Shown: positions 34,002-43,010, counted from the stretch's first letter. The stretch is 64,000 bases of DNA from Bordetella bronchialis (GCF_001676705.1 NZ_CP016170.1:992001-1056000); one strand, 5' to 3'. Notes: a model not told the origin generated them from the sequence alone. Numbers and translations are program-made.

Positions 34002-35765
34002 CTACCATCCGGCGGCATAGGCCGGCCGCCGCGGATCTGCGCCGCCCCAGCGGATGCCGCTGGCCAGGTCGTGCCGCACCGCGCACATCGCGCCCGCGCG
34101 CCAGTTGCGGTCGTGCCACCATTTTACGGAATGGCCCATGGCGGCCAGGCGCTCGCCGACTTCCCGCGGTATCAGGTCTTCCATCATCAGCCGGCCCGGC
34201 ACGGCGGTATGCGGCTCGAAGGACGAGGGAAAGCTGAAGCTGGCGAAGCGGGGCGCCTCGATGGCCTGCTGCAGCGCCATGCCGAAGACCTCGATGTTCA
34301 GGAAGGTCTGCAGCATCGCCTGCACCTGCACATCGCCGCCCGGCGTGCCGAAGGGCATGACATAGCCGCCGGGACGGATGGCCATCGAGGGATTCGGCGT
34401 CAGGCGGGGCCGGCGGCCCGGTCCCACGGCGCAGGGGTGGCCGGCCTCGGCCCAGGACTGGCTGCCACGGCCGGAGGCGATCAGCCCGGTGCCCGGAATC
34501 ACCGGCGAGTTATACGACCCATCGCTGGGCGTGGCGGAGAAGGCATTGCCATGCTTGTCCACCACCGCGACGTAGGAGGTATCCAGGCGTGGATCGGTGC
34601 GCGCGGTATCGCCCGGCCCGGCCTCGCGCAGCGGGATATCGCGGGCCGTGGGCAGCCGCCCGGCCGGCGGCATGTCAGGGCCGGCGCGATCGGGGTCTAT
34701 CATCGCCAGGCGCTCGCGCGCGTAGGCCTTGGACAGCAGGGCGTCCCGCGGCACGTGGGCATGGCGGGGATCGGCGTAGTGCGCTTCGCGGTCGGCGAAG
34801 GCCAGCTTGATGGTCTCGGTCAGCAGGTGCACATAGGGCGCCGAATTGTGGCCCAGCGATTTCAGGTCGCGCGGCTCCAGGATGTTCAGCATTTGCAGCA
34901 GGGACGGCCCCTGGCACCAGAAGCCGCAACTGTGCACGCGGGTGCCATGGAAGTCCGTCGCCAGGGCCGGGTCGACCTCTACCGAGAAGTCGCGCAGGTC
35001 TTCGTGCGTGAGCAGGCCGCCTTCCTGCCGGTGGTATTTGACGATGGCGGCGGCGATGTCGCCCTGGTAGAAGGCGCGGCGCGCGGCGGCCAGGCCGGCC
35101 AGGCGGCCCTGACCCTGGTGCGCGCGCTCTTCGTCGGCCAGGTATTGCAGGCTGCGCGCCAGGTCGGCCTGGCGGAAGATGGCGCCGGCCGGCGGCGGCT
35201 TGCCGCCCGGCAGGTACACCGCCGCGCTGGAAGGCCAGCGTGCGTAGTTCGCGGCGTTCTCGGCCAGCACCTCGGCCATCAGCGAATACATGACGAAGCC
35301 GTCGTGCGCCAGGCGGATCGCGCCGGCCGCGACCTCGCCGAAGCTCATGGTGCCGAAGCGTTCCAGGGCGGTGATCCACGCGTCCGGCGCGGCCGGGATC
35401 ACGGTGCGCAGCACGCCGGCGGGAATGGTGCCGTGGTGCTGCCGCAGGAAGTCCTCCAGCCGGGTCGCCCGGGGCCAGTAGCCCAGCCCGGAAATGCTCC
35501 AGACCTTGCCCGTGTCGGCCTGGTAGACCAGGATGGGCGCGACGCCGCCGAAGTTGACGATATCGCTCTGTACGACGCCCAACGCGATGCCGGCGGCGAC
35601 GCCGGCGTCCACCGCGTTGCCGCCGGCCCGCAGCACGTCCATGCCGGCCTGCGTGGCCAGGTAGTGGCCGGCGGAGATCATATGATTCAGCCCGGCCAGC
35701 GTCGGCCGCATTGACAATGGCGCGCTGCCGGCGGTCAGGTCCGGGGCGCTTCGGGGGGTCGCCAT
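34002..35765 (-). CDS. Gamma-glutamyltransferase family protein
   Basis: A 587-residue Ntn-hydrolase of the GGT family. The N-terminal large-subunit part has ATQAGMDVLRAGGNAVDAGVA near residues 38-58. The self-cleavage and catalytic threonine is expected in RLDTSYVAVVDKHGN near residue 391, and GTPGGDVQVQAMLQ near 475 is the small-subunit glycine motif. No signal peptide is visible, so unlike classical periplasmic GGT it may act in the cytoplasm, as for GGT-like hydrolases of catabolic operons. It is the last structural gene of a five-gene set with two Bug receptors, a dipeptidase and an oxidoreductase. Confidence 0.9.
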   Translation of the reverse strand: MATPRSAPDLTAGSAPLSMRPTLAGLNHMISAGHYLATQAGMDVLRAGGNAVDAGVAAGIALGVVQSDIVNFGGVAPILVYQADTGKVWSISGLGYWPRATRLEDFLRQHHGTIPAGVLRTVIPAAPDAWITALERFGTMSFGEVAAGAIRLAHDGFVMYSLMAEVLAENAANYARWPSSAAVYLPGGKPPPAGAIFRQADLARSLQYLADEERAHQGQGRLAGLAAARRAFYQGDIAAAIVKYHRQEGGLLTHEDLRDFSVEVDPALATDFHGTRVHSCGFWCQGPSLLQMLNILEPRDLKSLGHNSAPYVHLLTETIKLAFADREAHYADPRHAHVPRDALLSKAYARERLAMIDPDRAGPDMPPAGRLPTARDIPLREAGPGDTARTDPRLDTSYVAVVDKHGNAFSATPSDGSYNSPVIPGTGLIASGRGSQSWAEAGHPCAVGPGRRPRLTPNPSMAIRPGGYVMPFGTPGGDVQVQAMLQTFLNIEVFGMALQQAIEAPRFASFSFPSSFEPHTAVPGRLMMEDLIPREVGERLAAMGHSVKWWHDRNWRAGAMCAVRHDLASGIRWGGADPRRPAYAAGW

Positions 35766-35790
35766 GCTCTGCTCCTTGTGTTCGCGGCGA

Positions 35791-36807
35791 TCATTGCGGC
35801 ACGATGCCGAGCTTGTCCGTCACCGCCTTCCACTTGCTGTATTCGGCCTGGATGAAGTCCTTGAACTCCGCCGGCGTGCTGCCCTGGATGATGACGTCGC
35901 GCGCCTCCATGGCGCGGCGCACGTCTTCGCCCGCCAATGCCTGCTTCGTGGCCCGGTAGAGCGCATCGGCGATGGCGGGCGGCGTGCCCTTGGGCAGCAG
36001 CAGGCCATACCAGGAGCCGCCCACCATGTCGGGATAGCCGGATTCGACGGCGGTGGGGATGTCGGGCGCGCGATCCAGCCGCTTCCGGCTGAAGATGGCC
36101 AGCGGCTTGAGCTTGCCCGCGTGGATCAGCGGCAGCGTGGTGCCCGGCGTATCCAGCGTGTATTGCACCTGTCCGGCGATCAGGTCGTTGATCAGCGCGG
36201 AGCTGCCCTTGTAGGGCACATGCACGGTCTTGATATGCGCGTCCTGGTTCAACAGTTCCGCGAAGAAGTAGTTGGCGGTGCTGATGCCGGGCGAGGCGTA
36301 GTTCACCTGGCCGGGATGGGCGCGCGCGTAGTCGACCAGCTGCGGCAGCGTGTCGGGCGGAAAGCCGGGGTTGGCGACCAGGATGAAGGGGCCGCCGCCG
36401 ATCAGCGTGACCGGGACCAGGTCCTTCAACGGGTCATAGGTCAGGCCCTTGACCGTCAGGGGCGCCCCGGTCAGGGGCGATCCCGTGGCGAACAGCACGG
36501 TGTAGCCGTCGGGCTCGGCGCGCACCACTTGCTGCGCGGCGATGGTGCTGCTGGCGCCGGCGCGGTTCTCGATGATCACCGACTGGTGCAGCACCTTGGC
36601 CAACTGCTGGGCCAGCACGCGCGCCACCGTGTCGGTGCCGCCGCCGGGCGGGTAGCCCACCACCAGCCGTATCGGGCGTTCGGGCCAATCGGCGGCCCGC
36701 GCCGGCGGCGCGGACGCCACGCCCAGCATGGCAATCAGGCCGCCGGCAAGCAGGGCCGGCAGGCGGCGCGCCAGCGCACGCCAGGGAGATGGACCACAGG
36801 CAATCAT
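35791..36807 (-). CDS. Bug-family periplasmic receptor
   Basis: A 338-residue TctC/Bug receptor with a signal peptide cleaved after ARA near residue 38. It has the diagnostic ADWPERPIRLVVGYPPGGGTD start and IIENRAGASSTIAA near 80, where the usual GAGG turn reads GASS. It is 25 bp upstream of the GGT gene and 105 bp downstream of another Bug gene. The two receptors differ clearly in sequence, so they are not a recent duplication and may take different ligands. Confidence 0.94.
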   Translation of the reverse strand: MIACGPSPWRALARRLPALLAGGLIAMLGVASAPPARAADWPERPIRLVVGYPPGGGTDTVARVLAQQLAKVLHQSVIIENRAGASSTIAAQQVVRAEPDGYTVLFATGSPLTGAPLTVKGLTYDPLKDLVPVTLIGGGPFILVANPGFPPDTLPQLVDYARAHPGQVNYASPGISTANYFFAELLNQDAHIKTVHVPYKGSSALINDLIAGQVQYTLDTPGTTLPLIHAGKLKPLAIFSRKRLDRAPDIPTAVESGYPDMVGGSWYGLLLPKGTPPAIADALYRATKQALAGEDVRRAMEARDVIIQGSTPAEFKDFIQAEYSKWKAVTDKLGIVPQ

Positions 36808-36911
36808 CGAACACCCCTTGATGCATGGTTATCGGGTGGCGCCGCGCCGCCCGCATCGCTCCGGAAATCCCCCTTGCCCGCCTTCCTTCAGATCGCAACG
36901 CCCGCGTACAG

Positions 36912-37970
36912 CTATTTGTTCTGTGCCAGTCCGAGCTTGCGGACGATGTCCGCTTCCAGCTGGTACTGCTGCGCGGCATAGGCGGCGTAGTCCTTGCCGT
37001 CCATATAGACCAGTTCCTGCCCGTACTGCGTCAGCACCTGCCTGAACTGGGGGGACTCCGCCACCTGCTTGAATACGGTTTGCAGTTTCGCCACTACCTG
37101 CGGCGGCATTCCCTTGGGCCCGGCGATGCCGAAGGGCGCATTGGCCGGCGGCGTGCCGTCCAGCTCCTTCAAGGTGGGGACGTCCGGATACTGCGCGCTG
37201 CGGTGTTCGCCCCAGGTTACCAGCATGCGCATTTTGCCCGCCTGAACGAGCGGCTGGACCGTGGTGGAGCCGGCGTAGGCGGTGACCTGGCCGCCGATGA
37301 CCGCGGTCAGTACATCGGATTCGCCCTTGTAGGGGATATGCCGCCACGTCACGCCATTGCGCGTGGCGATGTCCTCCATCATCACATTCGAGGCGCTGCC
37401 CACGCTGGCGGTGCCGTAGGTCACCTCGTTGGGATGCGACCTGGCGTAGCCGATGAAGTCCGCCCAGGTCTTGAAGCGGGAGTCCGTGGGCACGGCCACG
37501 CCCAGCGTATAGCCGCTGAGCATCATGATGTAGGTGAAGTCGCGCACCGGGTCGTAGCCCATGTCCTGGATATGCGGCATGCGGTACACCGGACTCGGCA
37601 GGATGGCCAGCATATAGCCGTCGGGCCTGGCGGTCTTGATGGCGCGCGCGCCCAGCGTCGCGCCGGCGCCCCCGCGGTTCTCGATGACGATGGACTGGCC
37701 CAGCCTGGGCGCGGCCAGTTCGGCGAATTTGCGGATGACGATGTCCGTGGAGCCGCCGGCTTGATATGGGACGACGATGTGGATGGGATAGGCCGGATAG
37801 TCGTCGGCCGCGCGCGCCGCCGGCGCCGCGGCCACGATGGATAGCGCCGACAGCGCGGCCAGCGTGGCCGACGCGATGCGGCCGGCCAGGCGCGGCCCTG
37901 GCGCGGCCGCCGTCGCGCCGGGTTCCATGGACCGGGTTTCCCGCCCGGACGTGGTCGATAGCATTGTCAT
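36912..37970 (-). CDS. Bug-family periplasmic receptor
   Basis: A 352-residue TctC/Bug receptor. The signal peptide has an unusually long n-region before the hydrophobic core (residues 30-50), with cleavage after ARA near 54. The mature part has DDYPAYPIHIVVPYQAGGSTD and VIENRGGAGATLGA near 95. A GGGGGAAA site supports ATG 37970; an internal ATG 14 codons later would shorten the n-region. It is 24 bp downstream of the dipeptidase gene. Confidence 0.93.
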   Translation of the reverse strand: MTMLSTTSGRETRSMEPGATAAAPGPRLAGRIASATLAALSALSIVAAAPAARAADDYPAYPIHIVVPYQAGGSTDIVIRKFAELAAPRLGQSIVIENRGGAGATLGARAIKTARPDGYMLAILPSPVYRMPHIQDMGYDPVRDFTYIMMLSGYTLGVAVPTDSRFKTWADFIGYARSHPNEVTYGTASVGSASNVMMEDIATRNGVTWRHIPYKGESDVLTAVIGGQVTAYAGSTTVQPLVQAGKMRMLVTWGEHRSAQYPDVPTLKELDGTPPANAPFGIAGPKGMPPQVVAKLQTVFKQVAESPQFRQVLTQYGQELVYMDGKDYAAYAAQQYQLEADIVRKLGLAQNK

Positions 37971-37994
37971 GGTTTCCCCCTTTTGCGTGTTCTG

Positions 37995-39011
37995 TCAGGC
38001 GCTTGCCCAGCTCTGTGCGAATGCGCGTTGGAAGTTGCCGCCCAGCACGCCCATGATCTGCGTGTCGCCCAGGCCCGCCCGGTGCAATGCATGGGTGAAG
38101 GCGGGAAACTGTGCCGGCGTCGGCGTCTCGACCGGATAGCGGGCTTCCATCACATCGCCGAAGGCATTGGAGAAGTCGCCGCCGGAGGCCGCGTATTTCG
38201 TGCGCGACATCACCATGACGTGGCGCACCGCTTCGTAGGTATCGACCGACGGAAAATCCGTGCCGATGCCGACGTGCTCATAGCCCACCAGCTGGCCGAT
38301 GTGCCGCACGTTGGCGACGAAGTCCTCCAGGGCAGGCTGCTGTTTCGGATTGCCGCGCCAGTTCAGGTAGGCATGGATGCTGCAACCGATGACGCCGCCG
38401 GTTTCCGCGACGGCCTTGATGACCTCATCGGACTTGTTGCGCGGGCGCGGGATGACGGCATTGGCATTGGCGTGCGTCAGCAGGACCGGCTTGCCGGAAT
38501 GCCGGGCCGCGTCCAGGCAGGTCTGCGCCGCGCAGTGGCTGAGGTCGATGGCGATGCCGACGCGGTTCATCTCCTTGACCATCTTCACGCCCAGGTCGCT
38601 CAGCCCGGCATTGCGCTTTTCCAGGCAGCCGTCGCCCAGCAGGTTGGCTTCGTTGTAGGTCAGCTGGATCACGCGGACGCCCAGCGTATGGAACAAAGCC
38701 ACGCGATCCGGCAGGTCGCCCAGCGGGCGGCCGTTCTGCCATCCCATGATCAGGCCCAGCTTGCCAGCGTGCTTGGCCCGTGCGATGTCCTCGGCGCGCT
38801 CCACCAGCAGCCAGGGGGAATCCGGCGCCGCGCAGCGTTGGCGCCACGTCATCGCGTCCTTCAGGGCCTGCTCGAAATCCGAGCCCATGTCCGTCACGGT
38901 AAGGTTGATGGCGCTGACGCCGCCAGCCAGCATGTCGCGCGCGCTGCCGTCGCTGAAAAAGACCAGTCCATCGATGATGGTGGATCGTCGGTGCAGGTCG
39001 GTGATGTCCAT
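37995..39011 (-). CDS. Membrane dipeptidase (M19) family protein, altered N-terminal metal site
   Basis: A 338-residue protein of the renal-dipeptidase-like family, with VIQLTYNEANLLGDGC near 112, IAIDLSHCAAQTCLDAA near 152, KPVLLTHANANAV near 175 and GIGTDFPSVDTY near 240. In classical members the N-terminal strand carries H-x-D metal ligands. Here the equivalent stretch reads IIDGLVFFSDG, without the histidine. It has no signal peptide. It lies between the oxidoreductase and Bug genes of the IclR-divergent set. Family members hydrolyse dipeptides, often with D-residues, but the missing ligand makes activity uncertain. Confidence 0.85.
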   Translation of the reverse strand: MDITDLHRRSTIIDGLVFFSDGSARDMLAGGVSAINLTVTDMGSDFEQALKDAMTWRQRCAAPDSPWLLVERAEDIARAKHAGKLGLIMGWQNGRPLGDLPDRVALFHTLGVRVIQLTYNEANLLGDGCLEKRNAGLSDLGVKMVKEMNRVGIAIDLSHCAAQTCLDAARHSGKPVLLTHANANAVIPRPRNKSDEVIKAVAETGGVIGCSIHAYLNWRGNPKQQPALEDFVANVRHIGQLVGYEHVGIGTDFPSVDTYEAVRHVMVMSRTKYAASGGDFSNAFGDVMEARYPVETPTPAQFPAFTHALHRAGLGDTQIMGVLGGNFQRAFAQSWASA

Positions 39012-39072
39012 ATGTGCGGGGCCCTTGGTCTTTGAGGGTGTGGGGGTTCGTGAAGGCGTGTCCGGACGGATA

Positions 39073-40413
39073 TCACTCCGTATACCGGCCGAAGCGGAAC
39101 GGCCGCAGGTCGGCGAAAGGCGTGGTTCCCTGGATCAGCTGCGCCATGGCCTCGCCCGCGGCGGGACCGATGCCGAAGCCATGGCCGGAAAAGCCCGACG
39201 CCAGATACAGCCCGGGCAGCCCCGGTACCGCATCCATCACCGGCATCGCATCCGGCGTCACATCGATATAGCCGGCCCAGGAATGCGCGATCCTGGCTTG
39301 CCGGAAGATGGGGAAGGCATCCGACAGCCGCCGCCACGCTTGCGCCACCCCCTGGCGCGAGGGCATGGGGTCCAGCACGCGATGGCGCTCGAAGGGCGAC
39401 TCGCGGTCCGTCGCGAAATGCCGCGGCGTCGCCAGTTCCTGGAAGAAGCGCTTGCCGAAGCGCAGCCGCACGAAGGTGTTGTTCGCCAGCCAGGGGCGGA
39501 TGAAGTGCCGCATCAGCCGGAAGCTGTCCGGCACCAGATCGGCCATCGACGCGCCGAACTGCGACACCGTGTAGCCGCCGTCCGCGCGCTTGCGGCAGGT
39601 GAAATCCTTGCCGTTGACGGCCGCGGAAAGGCCGGCGTCGAAGGGCTGGGTGCGCATGACCGAGCCGCGTACTTTCAGCTGCGGGAAATCCGCGCCCAGG
39701 TTGCCGCAGAACAGGCGCGACCACGCCCCGGCCGCGACCAGCACCGCCTGCGCCGCCACGCGGCCACGTTCGGTGACCACCGCCGCGACACGGCCGGCGG
39801 CGCGTTCGACGCCGCGCACCGCGCAGCGTTCCTGGATGATCGCCCCTTCCTGGCGCGCCAGCGCGGCGATGCCCTGGACGGCGACCAGCGGCTCGGCCAC
39901 GCCGTCGGTGGGGCTGTACATGGCGCCCGTCCAGGGGCGGGACGATTGGGGCAGATGGGCGAGCGCCTCGCGGCGGTCCAGTTGGCGGGCGTCGATGTCG
40001 TACATCCGGGCCCGCTCCATCCAGGCCTGGTGGCCGGCCGCGTCGGCGTCGGATTCCTGCAGGTACAGCATGCCCGTGCGCCGGAAGCCGACGTCGATGC
40101 GTGTCTGGATGTCGCCCCACAATTGATTGGCCCGGATCGCCAGGGGCACTTCGGGCAGATCGCGCGTCAGGGTGCGCACCCAGCCCCAGTTGCGGGACGA
40201 TTGCTCGCAGGCCAGGGTGGCTTTTTCGAACAGGGCGACGCGCACGCCCGCCCGCGCCAGGGCATAGGCGGCGCCGACCCCGATGACGCCGCCCCCGACG
40301 ATGGCGACGTCTACCGCGCGGGGTAGGGGTTCGGAGGCCTGGGGCGCTTCGGCGCGCCAGCCGGCCTGGGCGGAATCGGTGGAGAAGGGCGGGGAAGCTG
40401 TGCTGGACTGCAT
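39073..40413 (-). CDS. FAD-dependent oxidoreductase (DAO family)
   Basis: A 446-residue D-amino-acid-oxidase/glycine-oxidase-family flavoprotein. The dinucleotide motif is VAIVGGGVIGVGAAYALARAG near residue 36, with SSRNWGWVRTLTRD shortly after, a variant of the usual SxxxGG flavin loop. GFSGHGFGIGPAAGEAMAQLI near 410 closes the FAD site. It heads the minus-strand operon and is divergent from the IclR gene. It probably oxidises an amine or amino acid freed by the downstream peptidase and GGT enzymes. Confidence 0.9.
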   Translation of the reverse strand: MQSSTASPPFSTDSAQAGWRAEAPQASEPLPRAVDVAIVGGGVIGVGAAYALARAGVRVALFEKATLACEQSSRNWGWVRTLTRDLPEVPLAIRANQLWGDIQTRIDVGFRRTGMLYLQESDADAAGHQAWMERARMYDIDARQLDRREALAHLPQSSRPWTGAMYSPTDGVAEPLVAVQGIAALARQEGAIIQERCAVRGVERAAGRVAAVVTERGRVAAQAVLVAAGAWSRLFCGNLGADFPQLKVRGSVMRTQPFDAGLSAAVNGKDFTCRKRADGGYTVSQFGASMADLVPDSFRLMRHFIRPWLANNTFVRLRFGKRFFQELATPRHFATDRESPFERHRVLDPMPSRQGVAQAWRRLSDAFPIFRQARIAHSWAGYIDVTPDAMPVMDAVPGLPGLYLASGFSGHGFGIGPAAGEAMAQLIQGTTPFADLRPFRFGRYTE

Positions 40414-40457
40414 AAGTGGCGTACGACTGCTTGGGGGCGCTGCGCGAGTGTGTTGCC

Positions 40458-40474
40458 TTATCGCTATGCGATAA
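40458..40474. promoter_or_regulatory. Perfect inverted repeat in the IclR divergent promoter
   Basis: TTATCGC-TAT-GCGATAA (7-3-7) lies almost midway between the FAD oxidoreductase (start 40413) and IclR (start 40559) genes. It is in an AT-rich stretch that continues with GTATATCGATTTTTATAC. This is a strong candidate operator for the adjacent IclR-type regulator on both promoters. Confidence 0.6.
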
Positions 40475-40558
40475 TCAATTCCGTATATCGATTTTTATAC
40501 TCCGCCGCCTTCTGCCCAACAACGTAAGGGTTTCCCTAACCCGCCCCCGGAGACGCCC

Positions 40559-41323
40559 ATGGCCGAATCGTCCCCCCTGTTGATCCAGTCCTTGGAGAAA
40601 GGGTTGGCCGTTCTCGAATCGTTCCGCGCCCACGCCTCGATGAGCCTGCAGGAAATCGCGCGGGAGAATGGCATCAGCATGGGCTCGGCCCAGCGGGTTG
40701 CCTACACCCTGGAACAGACCGGCTACCTGTCCAAGGATCCGCGCAGCAAGCGCTACAGCACCACGGTAAAGACCGTCGGCCTGGGATACAGCTATCTCTA
40801 TCGTCCGCCGCTGTTCCAGCACGCGCATGCCGTGATGCACCAGCTGAACCAGGAGTGCGGCGAGATCGTCAATCTGTCCGTACCCGACGATCAGGACAAT
40901 ATGGTCTTCGTCATGCGGGTCGCGCCGGCCCGGCATATTCCCGTCTACCTGCCCGCGGGTACGCGCATCCCCTGCGTCGCGTCCGCATCGGGCCGTGCGT
41001 TGTGGGCGCACCTGCCGCCGGCGGAGCTGGACAAGAAGTTGCGCGCCATCGCGCGCATCAAGCACACGCCACGCACCACGACGGACGTGGCTGCCTTGCG
41101 TGAACTGATCGACGAGGCACGGCGGGATCACTACGCCTACGCGGACGAAGAGTTCTATCCCGGCGACCTGAACGTCGCGGCGACGATCCTGGACGACCAC
41201 GGCGATCCCGTGGCGGCGGTGAATATCTCGGTGCCGAAACCGCAATGGTCGCTGGAGCGCGCCAAGGCGGAACTGGGGCCCTTGGTGATACGGGCGGCGC
41301 GGGCGATCGGCAAGCATGCATGA
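40559..41323 (+). CDS. IclR-family transcriptional regulator
   Basis: A 254-residue IclR protein with the N-terminal winged HTH (residues 8-70; MSLQEIARENGISMGSAQRV region) and the GAF-like effector domain. The latter has VASASGRALWAHLPPAELDK near 140 and YAYADEEFYPGDLNVAATI near 187. It is divergent from the five-gene set headed by the FAD oxidoreductase and probably controls it through the palindrome at 40458-40474. The effector is presumably the substrate of that pathway. Confidence 0.93.
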   Translation: MAESSPLLIQSLEKGLAVLESFRAHASMSLQEIARENGISMGSAQRVAYTLEQTGYLSKDPRSKRYSTTVKTVGLGYSYLYRPPLFQHAHAVMHQLNQECGEIVNLSVPDDQDNMVFVMRVAPARHIPVYLPAGTRIPCVASASGRALWAHLPPAELDKKLRAIARIKHTPRTTTDVAALRELIDEARRDHYAYADEEFYPGDLNVAATILDDHGDPVAAVNISVPKPQWSLERAKAELGPLVIRAARAIGKHA

Positions 41324-41348
41324 CCGCTGTCGACCGACGACGCAAGGC

Positions 41349-41729
41349 TCACGGGATATGCGTGGCCGCGGAGACATACTCCGCCAGCGCCTTGATGTCC
41401 TCCTCGCTCAGGGCCGTATAGGCCGGCATGACGCCCATCCCCTTGCGCAGTACGGCCTCTACCCGCGCGGCATCCGGCTTGAGCTCGTCCAGGGACGGGC
41501 CCACCGCGCCGGTCGCGCCCGCGTTTTCCAGCGTGTGGCAGATGGCGCATGCCGGCGTGGCGCCGCCGGTGAATAGCGCCTTGCCCCGCTCGCGCAGCGC
41601 GCCCCGGGCATCCTGGCCATGTGCGGGGCCGGCCGCGCAGGCGACGGCCAGCGCGATAAGGGCGGCCCCCGCCGGCGTTCGCCGCCGGCAAGGACCCGCC
41701 ACCCGCCAGTCCATCGTCCGCCACGTCAT
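41349..41729 (-). CDS. sorB: c-type cytochrome, SorB-like electron acceptor subunit
   Basis: A 126-residue monohaem cytochrome with a signal peptide (cleavage near AHGQ, residue 39). The haem site is CAICHT at 61-66 and the distal methionine is probably in KGMGVMPAY near 98-103. Its ATG overlaps the stop of the molybdenum enzyme gene (ATGA), so the two are coupled. This arrangement matches the periplasmic sulfite dehydrogenase SorAB, in which SorB passes electrons from the molybdenum subunit to the respiratory chain. The symbol is by context. Confidence 0.82.
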   Translation of the reverse strand: MTWRTMDWRVAGPCRRRTPAGAALIALAVACAAGPAHGQDARGALRERGKALFTGGATPACAICHTLENAGATGAVGPSLDELKPDAARVEAVLRKGMGVMPAYTALSEEDIKALAEYVSAATHIP

Positions 41730-42970
41730 GCCGTGACCTTGATCTTCAGCGCATGGTCGCGCCAGCTGCTGTTCAGATAGCCGGCCTCGTTGTCGTTGCG
41801 GTTCTCGACCTGCACGTTGCCCTTGACGTCCGTGGCGCGGCTGACGAAGACGTAGTCCCCGGGTTTCAGGTCCACCCGCAAGGCGAATTGCCGCCAGGCA
41901 TACTTGCCCAGGTCCGGCCCGATGAAGGCGGCCTGCTCCCAGGTCTTGCCGCCATCCACCGAAACGTCGACGGACTTCACGGCGTCCATGCCGCCGAAGG
42001 CCACGCCGCGTATCACGTAGGGGCCGGCCGGCAGCGTGCCTTCGCTCTCGAAGCCGTTGATCCAGGATTTGACATCCATCTGCCATACGGCGGGCTGCTG
42101 CGGCGTTTCCTTGGCGCCCACCGGCGCGAGCCGATAGCGCACGTCCTGGATGGCCGCCTGCGTCTGCTCCGGCGTGAAGGCCAGGCGCTTGATGTACTTG
42201 ACGTTGTTCACGCCGGAGTAGCCGGGCACGATCAGGCGCAGCGGGCCGCCGTGCGCAAGGCTGAGTGGCTCGCCGTTCATCTCCCAGGCCAGCAGCGCGT
42301 CCTGCATGGCGTCCAGCGGCACGGAGCGTTCCACCATCACCGTATTGGCGTCGATGCCGGCCGGCAGGGTCTCGCCGCCCCGGCCCGTCATATAGCGTGC
42401 GCCGCCCGCGACGCCGCCCAGCGCCTCCACCACCTGCTTTACGGGCACGCCGGTCCACATCACGCAACCCGCGGCGCCGACGTTCCACGGCGTGCCGCTG
42501 GGCTTGTGCGGGAAGAATTTGCGCCCGTTGCCGCTGCATTGCAGGACGGCGGCCATCGTCGCCAGCCCCATCGTCTTCAGTTCGCCCACCGTGATGTCGC
42601 GCGGCGTCTTCACGCCGTCCACGCTCAGCATCCAGGCGTCGCGGTCCTTCAGGATGGAGGGGTCCGGCGGCGAGACGTTGTTGCGTATGTATAGCTGGTC
42701 GGCCGGCGTGATGACGCCGTCGCCAAAGGCCGTGCGCCGGGTTTCGATGGTATTGGCGCTGTGGACGATGAGGGCGTCCGGGTTCTTCCAGGCGACGTAG
42801 GCGGGCAGCGGCCTGCCGCTTGTCGGGGGGGCGGGCGGGGTGGAAGGCGCCGCCGCCGGCGCCGATTGCGCGCGCGCCGTGGCGTGGCCCAGGCCCAGGC
42901 CGGCAAGCGCGCCGGCGCCGCCCACCAGCACGCGCCGCCGGCCTTCGTTATGCGACGAAGATCGATTCAT
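41726..42970 (-). CDS. sorA: Sulfite oxidase-type molybdopterin enzyme, SorA-like
   Basis: A 414-residue molybdenum enzyme of the sulfite oxidase family with a twin-arginine signal (EGRRRVLVGGAGALAG) for folded export. The molybdenum-ligating cysteine is in AVLQCSGNGRKFF near residue 145. Further motifs are GAAGCVMWTGVPVKQV near 167, GGPLRLIVPGYSGVNNVKY near 243, and the immunoglobulin-like dimerisation domain at about 285-405 (VDVSVDGGKTWEQA). With the downstream cytochrome it should oxidise sulfite to sulfate in the periplasm. A YedY-type reductase is less likely given the size and partner. Confidence 0.87.
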   Translation of the reverse strand: MNRSSSHNEGRRRVLVGGAGALAGLGLGHATARAQSAPAAAPSTPPAPPTSGRPLPAYVAWKNPDALIVHSANTIETRRTAFGDGVITPADQLYIRNNVSPPDPSILKDRDAWMLSVDGVKTPRDITVGELKTMGLATMAAVLQCSGNGRKFFPHKPSGTPWNVGAAGCVMWTGVPVKQVVEALGGVAGGARYMTGRGGETLPAGIDANTVMVERSVPLDAMQDALLAWEMNGEPLSLAHGGPLRLIVPGYSGVNNVKYIKRLAFTPEQTQAAIQDVRYRLAPVGAKETPQQPAVWQMDVKSWINGFESEGTLPAGPYVIRGVAFGGMDAVKSVDVSVDGGKTWEQAAFIGPDLGKYAWRQFALRVDLKPGDYVFVSRATDVKGNVQVENRNDNEAGYLNSSWRDHALKIKVTA

Positions 42971-42993
42971 CGTTGTCTCCCGTGTGCCACGTT

Positions 42994-43010
42994 GCGTTAA
43001 CAGGCCCTAG
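42994..43010 (+). repeat. 17-bp dispersed repeat, copy 1
   Basis: GCGTTAACAGGCCCTAG occurs here, 24 bp upstream of the sorA start, and again identically at 51820-51836. It contains a GTTAAC palindrome and a CTAG. Confidence 0.7.

Noticed and set aside
32616..35714. Plus-strand frame of 1032 codons over the GST, HD and GGT genes
   Set aside because: It is antisense to three well-defined enzymes; the translation is His/Arg/Gly-rich without motifs.
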